A DNA stretch of 16,999 bases. Origin: Anaerolineales bacterium UBA4826. GTDB lineage: Bacteria > Chloroflexota > Anaerolineae > UBA4142. The stretch lies in assembly GCA_002400365.1 (NCBI GenBank), contig DHFK01000015.1, forward strand, positions 39,387-56,385, written 5' to 3'. The stretch's first letter is position 1; each line of letters opens with the position of its first letter. This document shows positions 13,674 to 16,999 of the stretch, in pieces. Below the pieces are notes generated by a model. The model made no database searches and was not told the DNA's origin. It saw only the letters and a list, made by a program, of their open reading frames with translations. The position numbers were made by a program, and so were the translations under genes.

Positions 13674-14114
13674 ATGGATCGCAGCGAATACGTCGAGTTC
13701 ATTCTCGACCACTTTAACAACCCACGCAATCACGGACCACTCGATGCCCCGGATATTCTGGTGAACGGCGGCAATCCCGGCTGCGGCGACGTCGTGACGA
13801 TGTACGTCAAACTGGACGAGGACGACCGCGTGGTGGAGGTCAAATTTGAGGGCAAGGGCTGCACGGTCAGCCTGGCGGGCGCGTCTATCATCACCGAGAT
13901 GGTCAAGGGCAAAACGTTGAAAGAAATCGAGGAATTGCCGTACGCGCCGTTAATTGACCAAATGGGCGAAGATGTGGTAAAATCACGCCTGCGGTGCGCG
14001 ACGTTGGGAATTGACACGCTGAAAGGCGGCGCGCGCGAGTATCCGAGCCGCAAAGCCATGGGACAAAAACTGATCCAACCGATCGTCCTGGCGCATACGC
14101 TGCTAACTGAATAA
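13674..14114 (+). CDS. IscU/SufU-type Fe-S scaffold or sulfur relay protein (first copy)
   Basis: The 146-aa protein begins DRSEYVEFILDHFNNPRNHG, the standard start of the NifU_N/IscU family. The ligands are C37 and D39 (NPGCGD), C63 (GKGCTVS) and C108 (RLRCATLG). There are 44 residues between the last two cysteines, as in IscU; the extra segment of about 20 residues found in Bacillus SufU is absent. It should accept sulfur and bind zinc or a nascent cluster. It starts 2 bases after the rhodanese stop, with no strong ribosome-binding site, so translation is probably coupled. A second member of the family lies after sufS; the two differ strongly, so this is not a recent duplication. Confidence 0.9.
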   Translation: MDRSEYVEFILDHFNNPRNHGPLDAPDILVNGGNPGCGDVVTMYVKLDEDDRVVEVKFEGKGCTVSLAGASIITEMVKGKTLKEIEELPYAPLIDQMGEDVVKSRLRCATLGIDTLKGGAREYPSRKAMGQKLIQPIVLAHTLLTE

Positions 14115-14147
14115 GCGATCCAAATTTTCCTCGAAAGGAGAAAGACA

Positions 14148-14453
14148 ATGGCGTACGTGATTGCTGAGCCGTGCATCAACACCAAAGACACCGCTTGCGT
14201 CAATGTGTGCCCGGTGGACTGCATCCATCCAAAGAAAGATGAGAACTTTGAAGCGGTGCAGCAACTCTACATTGACCCGGACACGTGCATTGACTGCGGC
14301 GCGTGTGTGCCCGAATGTCCAGTCAGCGCGATCTTCCCCGAACCGGACGTGAAGGACGAATGGAAGTCGTTCACCGAGAAGAACGCCGATTATTACAAAC
14401 TGTCGGCCGCCGATTTCGAAGCCAAGTGGAAATCGCCCGGCAAGACTGTCTAG
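14148..14453 (+). CDS. fdxA: 7Fe ferredoxin ([3Fe-4S][4Fe-4S])
   Basis: This is a small cytoplasmic electron carrier of 101 aa. C9, C17 and C21-P are followed by C25, and then CIDCGACVPECP supplies the remaining ligands. The spacing C-x7-C-x3-CP is that of the 7Fe ferredoxins of Thermus and Azotobacter, in which one cluster is 3Fe-4S. The C-terminal tail of about 40 residues (DEWKSFTEKNADYY) is also typical. A strong AAAGGAG ribosome-binding site precedes the ATG. Its place within the suf cluster suggests it is an electron donor to assembly or an early client of it. Confidence 0.93.
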   Translation: MAYVIAEPCINTKDTACVNVCPVDCIHPKKDENFEAVQQLYIDPDTCIDCGACVPECPVSAIFPEPDVKDEWKSFTEKNADYYKLSAADFEAKWKSPGKTV

Positions 14454-14475
14454 TTTTCTCCTGGGTTGATCCTGC

Positions 14476-14508
14476 AACCCCCGTCTTCATTCGCGGTGGA
14501 CGGGGGTT
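14476..14508 (+). terminator. Terminator-like hairpin after the ferredoxin gene
   Basis: AACCCCCGTC (14476-14485) pairs with GACGGGGGTT (14499-14508) around a 13-base loop. Only a weak T-run follows, so it may give partial termination or protect the upstream mRNA rather than stop transcription completely. Confidence 0.55.
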
Positions 14509-14531
14509 TGCAATTGTAGAGTGAGGGTGTT

Positions 14532-14867
14532 ATGAATGATACGACTAGGGCGCAGCAGGCGGCGCCTGAATACGATAGCGCGAGTCCCGAAGGCAAAATC
14601 AAAGAAGCGCTGCGCGCCGTCAAGGACCCTGAAATCGGGTTGGACGTGATCCAACTCGGCTTGATTCGCGAGATCGTCTTGAGTCAAGCCGAGCCGGAAA
14701 TCAAAATGATGTTGACGACGCCATTCTGCCCGTACGGCGGCTGGCTGATCCAGCAAGTGAAAGATGTCGCCGAACAAACCATCGGCAAGCCACTCAAGGT
14801 CACGGTTCTGCCGGACATGTGGGATCCGAATTTTATGGAAGACCCCGGGCTGTTGATGGGGTGGTAG
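14532..14867 (+). CDS. DUF59/MIP18-family protein (SufT/PaaD-like)
   Basis: The 111-aa protein has the DUF59 core: EALRAVKDPEIGLDVIQLGLI (25-45) and LTTPFCPYGGWLIQQVK (61-77) with the conserved cysteine C66. Family members such as SufT and eukaryotic MIP18 help mature Fe-S proteins. Their linkage with suf genes is common, which fits the context here. It lies between the ferredoxin and sufS. It starts 78 bases after the ferredoxin, past a partial terminator. The TAG stop codon is the first word of the longest octamer array of the window. Its exact partner cannot be deduced. Confidence 0.88.
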   Translation: MNDTTRAQQAAPEYDSASPEGKIKEALRAVKDPEIGLDVIQLGLIREIVLSQAEPEIKMMLTTPFCPYGGWLIQQVKDVAEQTIGKPLKVTVLPDMWDPNFMEDPGLLMGW

Positions 14868-14958
14868 TCAAATAGTCGGATAGTCAAATGGTCGCGTAGT
14901 CACCTGGTCATGCACTCGCTCGACTATGCGACTACAAGACTAGACGACTGCTCGACTG
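14865..14958 (+). repeat. Octamer-period palindromic array (TAGTC type), 12 units, before sufS
   Basis: Seven words (TAGTC, TAGTC, TAGTC, TGGTC, TAGTC, TGGTC, CACTC) start at 14865 and every 8 bases to 14913 without one slip. Five reversed words (GACTA three times, GACTG twice) start at 14922 and every 8 bases to 14954. GCGTAGTC (14894-14901) pairs with GACTATGC (14922-14929) through one G-T wobble. The stop codon of the DUF59 gene is the first word. It is the clearest example of the family. Confidence 0.88.
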
Positions 14959-14974
14959 AACGCAGAGAACAGCG

Positions 14975-16210
14975 ATGACACATTCAGGACTAAACGTCGC
15001 GGCGATCCGGGAAGACTTTCCAATTCTCCAGCAGACAGTCCACGGCAAGCCGCTGGTTTACCTAGATAGCGCGGCAACGTCTCAGAAACCTGAAGCGGTG
15101 ATCCAGGTTTTGGACGAATACTACCGCAAGTTCAACGCGAACATCCATCGCGGCGTCTATTACTTGGCGGAAGAAGCCACGGCGCGGTACGAAGGCGCGC
15201 GCAAAAAGATTCAAAAGTTCATCAACGCCAAATCGCACCGCGAAGTGATCTACACGCGCAACGCGACCGAAGCGCTGAATCTGGTCGCGTACGCTTGGGG
15301 CAGAGCCAATGTCCAGGAAGGCGATGAGATCGTCGCGACAGTGCTGGAACATCACGCGAACATCGTGCCGTGGCAGTTGCTGGCAAAAGAGAAAAAGGCG
15401 ACGCTGAAATTCATCCGCGCGGACGAGCATGGGTTGCTGCGCGCGGACGACATCGAAACCATGATCACCGCGCAAACCCGGCTCGTCGCGGCGACCATGG
15501 CTTCGAATGTCGCCGGGACGCTGACGCCGATCAAGCAGATCGTTGCCCGCGCGCACGCCATCGGCGCGGTGTGCGTGGTGGACGCCGCGCAAGCCGTGCC
15601 CCACATGCCCGTAGATGTTCAAGCGCTCGACGCCGACTTTTTCGCGTTCAGCGGACACAAGATGCTGGGTCCCTTCGTCGGCGTCTTGTACGGCAAGCGC
15701 GCGCTCTTGGAAAAGATGGAACCCTTTCTGGGTGGCGGCGACATGATCCGCGAAGTCCATTTGGAGTATTCCAAGTGGAATGAATTGCCGTGGAAGTTTG
15801 AAGCCGGCACGCCGGCGATCGCCGAAGCCATCGGCTTGGGCGTCGCGGTAGATTATCTGACCGCGCTGGGTATGGAGAACGTGCGCGCGCACGAACGCGC
15901 GATCACGGCGTACGCGCTCGATAAGATAGGCGCGGTCGAGGGAATCCGAATTCTCGGACCGCTCGATCCCGATCAACGCGGCGGCGTGGTCGCGTTCAGC
16001 ATTCCCGAAGCGCACCCGCACGACGTCGCGCAAATCTTCGACCGCGAAGGAATTTGCGTGCGCGGCGGACACCACTGCGCGATGCCCCTGCACGAGTATT
16101 ATGGCATTGCCGCGACGACGCGCGCGTCATTTTACATTTACAGCATTCCAGAAGAAGTGGACAAACTCGTTGAGACGCTGGCGAAGGTACGACAGATTTT
16201 CAAGGCGTAG
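14975..16210 (+). CDS. sufS: Cysteine desulfurase SufS
   Basis: SufS removes sulfur from L-cysteine as an enzyme persulfide and is the main sulfur donor of the cluster. The PLP-binding lysine is K229 in FAFSGHKMLGPFVG. H126 (LEHHAN) stacks on the cofactor and D203 (VVDAAQ) binds its ring. The nucleophile is C368 in VRGGHHCAMPLHEYYG, and R383 should bind the substrate carboxylate. The short RGGHHC active-site loop marks a type II desulfurase, which needs SufE or SufU to accept sulfur. The length of 411 aa is normal. The downstream sufU starts 6 bases after its stop, so the pair is probably translated together. Confidence 0.97.
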   Translation: MTHSGLNVAAIREDFPILQQTVHGKPLVYLDSAATSQKPEAVIQVLDEYYRKFNANIHRGVYYLAEEATARYEGARKKIQKFINAKSHREVIYTRNATEALNLVAYAWGRANVQEGDEIVATVLEHHANIVPWQLLAKEKKATLKFIRADEHGLLRADDIETMITAQTRLVAATMASNVAGTLTPIKQIVARAHAIGAVCVVDAAQAVPHMPVDVQALDADFFAFSGHKMLGPFVGVLYGKRALLEKMEPFLGGGDMIREVHLEYSKWNELPWKFEAGTPAIAEAIGLGVAVDYLTALGMENVRAHERAITAYALDKIGAVEGIRILGPLDPDQRGGVVAFSIPEAHPHDVAQIFDREGICVRGGHHCAMPLHEYYGIAATTRASFYIYSIPEEVDKLVETLAKVRQIFKA

Positions 16211-16216
16211 CCAAAG

Positions 16217-16612
16217 ATGGACGATCTCTATCGCGAACTCATTCTCGATCACTATCAGCACCCGCACAATCACGGCGAAATTCCGGACGCGGACATTTCC
16301 TACGAGGACTCGAACCCACTGTGCGGCGACAAGATTCGCATTGACCTCAAGTTAAAGAACAATGTCGTCGAAGACGTGAAATTCAACGGCAAGGGCTGCG
16401 CGATCAGCCAGGCGTCCGCCTCCATGCTCACCGACGAGTTGATCGGCAAATCACTGGACGAGATCAAGCAACTGGACAAGCAATTCATCCTCGACTTGCT
16501 CGGCATTCCGCTGGGACCGACGCGGATCAAGTGCGCGCTGCTGCCCCTCAAAGTGATCAAGGCGGGCGTGTACGGGATCAATGCGTGGCCCGGCGAGGAA
16601 GAGGAAGAGTGA
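16217..16612 (+). CDS. sufU: SufU-like sulfur relay/scaffold protein (second copy)
   Basis: The 131-aa protein is directly behind sufS, the usual place of sufU. Ligands are C36 and D38 (NPLCGD), C61 (GKGCAIS) and C106 (RIKCALLPLKVI). In Bacillus, SufU uses zinc to take over the SufS persulfide. Here the spacing between C61 and C106 is 44 residues, without the extra segment of Gram-positive SufU, so assignment as a relay rests mainly on context and on the RxKCA-LP motif. The C-terminus is an acidic run (EEEEE). The TGA stop is part of the first GTGAC word of the next repeat array. Confidence 0.9.
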   Translation: MDDLYRELILDHYQHPHNHGEIPDADISYEDSNPLCGDKIRIDLKLKNNVVEDVKFNGKGCAISQASASMLTDELIGKSLDEIKQLDKQFILDLLGIPLGPTRIKCALLPLKVIKAGVYGINAWPGEEEEE

Positions 16613-16649
16613 CACGGTGACTGGGTGACAAGGTGACTTGGTCGCCTTG
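16609..16649 (+). repeat. Octamer-period array (GTGAC type) before the Rieske gene
   Basis: GTGAC starts at 16609, 16617, 16625 and 16633, and GTCGC at 16641, all 8 bases apart. The last units fold into a 9-bp stem (16629-16637 with 16641-16649) around TTG. Unlike the other arrays it is nearly one-sided, with only one reversed unit. Confidence 0.75.
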
Positions 16650-16675
16650 CCCCTTTCTCTTGAATTGAGAGGATC

Positions 16676-16987
16676 ATGGTACAATACGTCACCATCGGCA
16701 AAACGACCGACCTCAAACCCGGTCAAATGAAGACATTCGCCGTGGACGGCAAGCGCGTGTTGGTTGCGAATTGGGAAGGCACATTCTTCGCGATGCAAGA
16801 CCTCTGCACGCACGACAACGGCACGCTGTCCGATGGGGAATTGGCGGATGGCGAGATCGAGTGTCCGCGTCACGGCGGGCGGTTCGATCTCAAGACCGGC
16901 GCAGTCACCGCTCTGCCGCCGATGTTTCCGATTAAAACATTCGCGGTGAAAGTGGAAGGCGAGAGTGTGATGCTCGCGCTGGAGTAG
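16676..16987 (+). CDS. Rieske-type [2Fe-2S] ferredoxin
   Basis: The 103-aa protein is a single soluble Rieske domain. The two halves of the cluster-binding site are CTHDNGTL (C44, H46) and CPRHGGRF (C63, H66), with both Cys-His pairs intact. No signal peptide or oxygenase domain is present, so it is a stand-alone electron carrier of the kind that serves dioxygenases or Fe-S assembly. GAGAGG lies just before the ATG. It is the last gene of the visible suf cluster. Placement next to sufS-sufU is common for such ferredoxins, and a role as redox partner in assembly is inferred. Confidence 0.92.
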   Translation: MVQYVTIGKTTDLKPGQMKTFAVDGKRVLVANWEGTFFAMQDLCTHDNGTLSDGELADGEIECPRHGGRFDLKTGAVTALPPMFPIKTFAVKVEGESVMLALE

Positions 16988-16999
16988 ATCAACCTTGCG

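Noticed and set aside
14865..14958. The array before sufS as a CRISPR or tRNA-like structure
   Set aside because: The units are 8 bases with 3-base variable parts, far too short for repeats and spacers, and no cloverleaf can be drawn.
15062..16093. 343-aa open frame on the minus strand inside sufS
   Set aside because: It is fully antisense to an unmistakable SufS and has no recognisable motif; long antisense frames are expected in GC-rich codon-biased DNA.

Overview
The window looks like chromosomal DNA from a GC-rich bacterium, most likely of the Chloroflexota (Anaerolineae-like). This is inferred from gene content (a secreted peptidase-MA-like protein, a DUF4349 lipoprotein, a SUF cluster beginning with sufC), sigma-70 type promoters and intergenic spaces full of short hairpin repeats. 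The phylum is not proven. No rRNA, tRNA, phage gene, transposase or CRISPR array was found.

Layout. (1) 1-3610, minus strand: a promoter at 3581-3609 starts tsaE, tsaB and rimI. A second promoter inside the end of rimI serves a small Trm112-like zinc protein and a secreted metallopeptidase cut by the window edge. TsaE and TsaB belong to the tRNA t6A37 pathway. (2) 3552-3856: a divergent intergenic region holding a probable 158-bp mobile element of the MITE type. (3) 3857-5648, plus strand: a YfcE-like metallophosphoesterase and a DUF4349 membrane lipoprotein, closed by a strong terminator. (4) 5696-8925, plus: pdxS and pdxT (PLP synthase), a DUF4160/DUF2442 pair that looks like a recent insertion, and dat (D-amino-acid transaminase, itself PLP-dependent). 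(5) 9037-16987, plus: a long iron-sulfur gene cluster running sufC, sufB, sufD, a tandem rhodanese, an IscU/SufU-type scaffold, a 7Fe ferredoxin, a DUF59 protein, sufS, a second U-type scaffold and a Rieske ferredoxin. SufS and perhaps the rhodanese supply sulfur, the U proteins relay or scaffold it, SufBCD assembles clusters, DUF59 probably helps maturation, and the ferredoxins are electron carriers and possible clients.

The most unusual signal is between the genes. At least seven gene boundaries carry palindromic arrays of very short words (TAGTC, GTGAC or AGATT cores) at a strict 7- or 8-base period. The first half is written in one orientation and the second half as its reverse complement, so the array can fold into a hairpin. 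In several cases the upstream gene's stop codon (TAG or TGA) is itself part of the first word. Two arrays fill the 5' leader almost exactly from a predicted transcription start to the Shine-Dalgarno sequence. Two further copies of a separate hairpin family flank sufD and differ only by compensated base-pair changes (plus loop differences).
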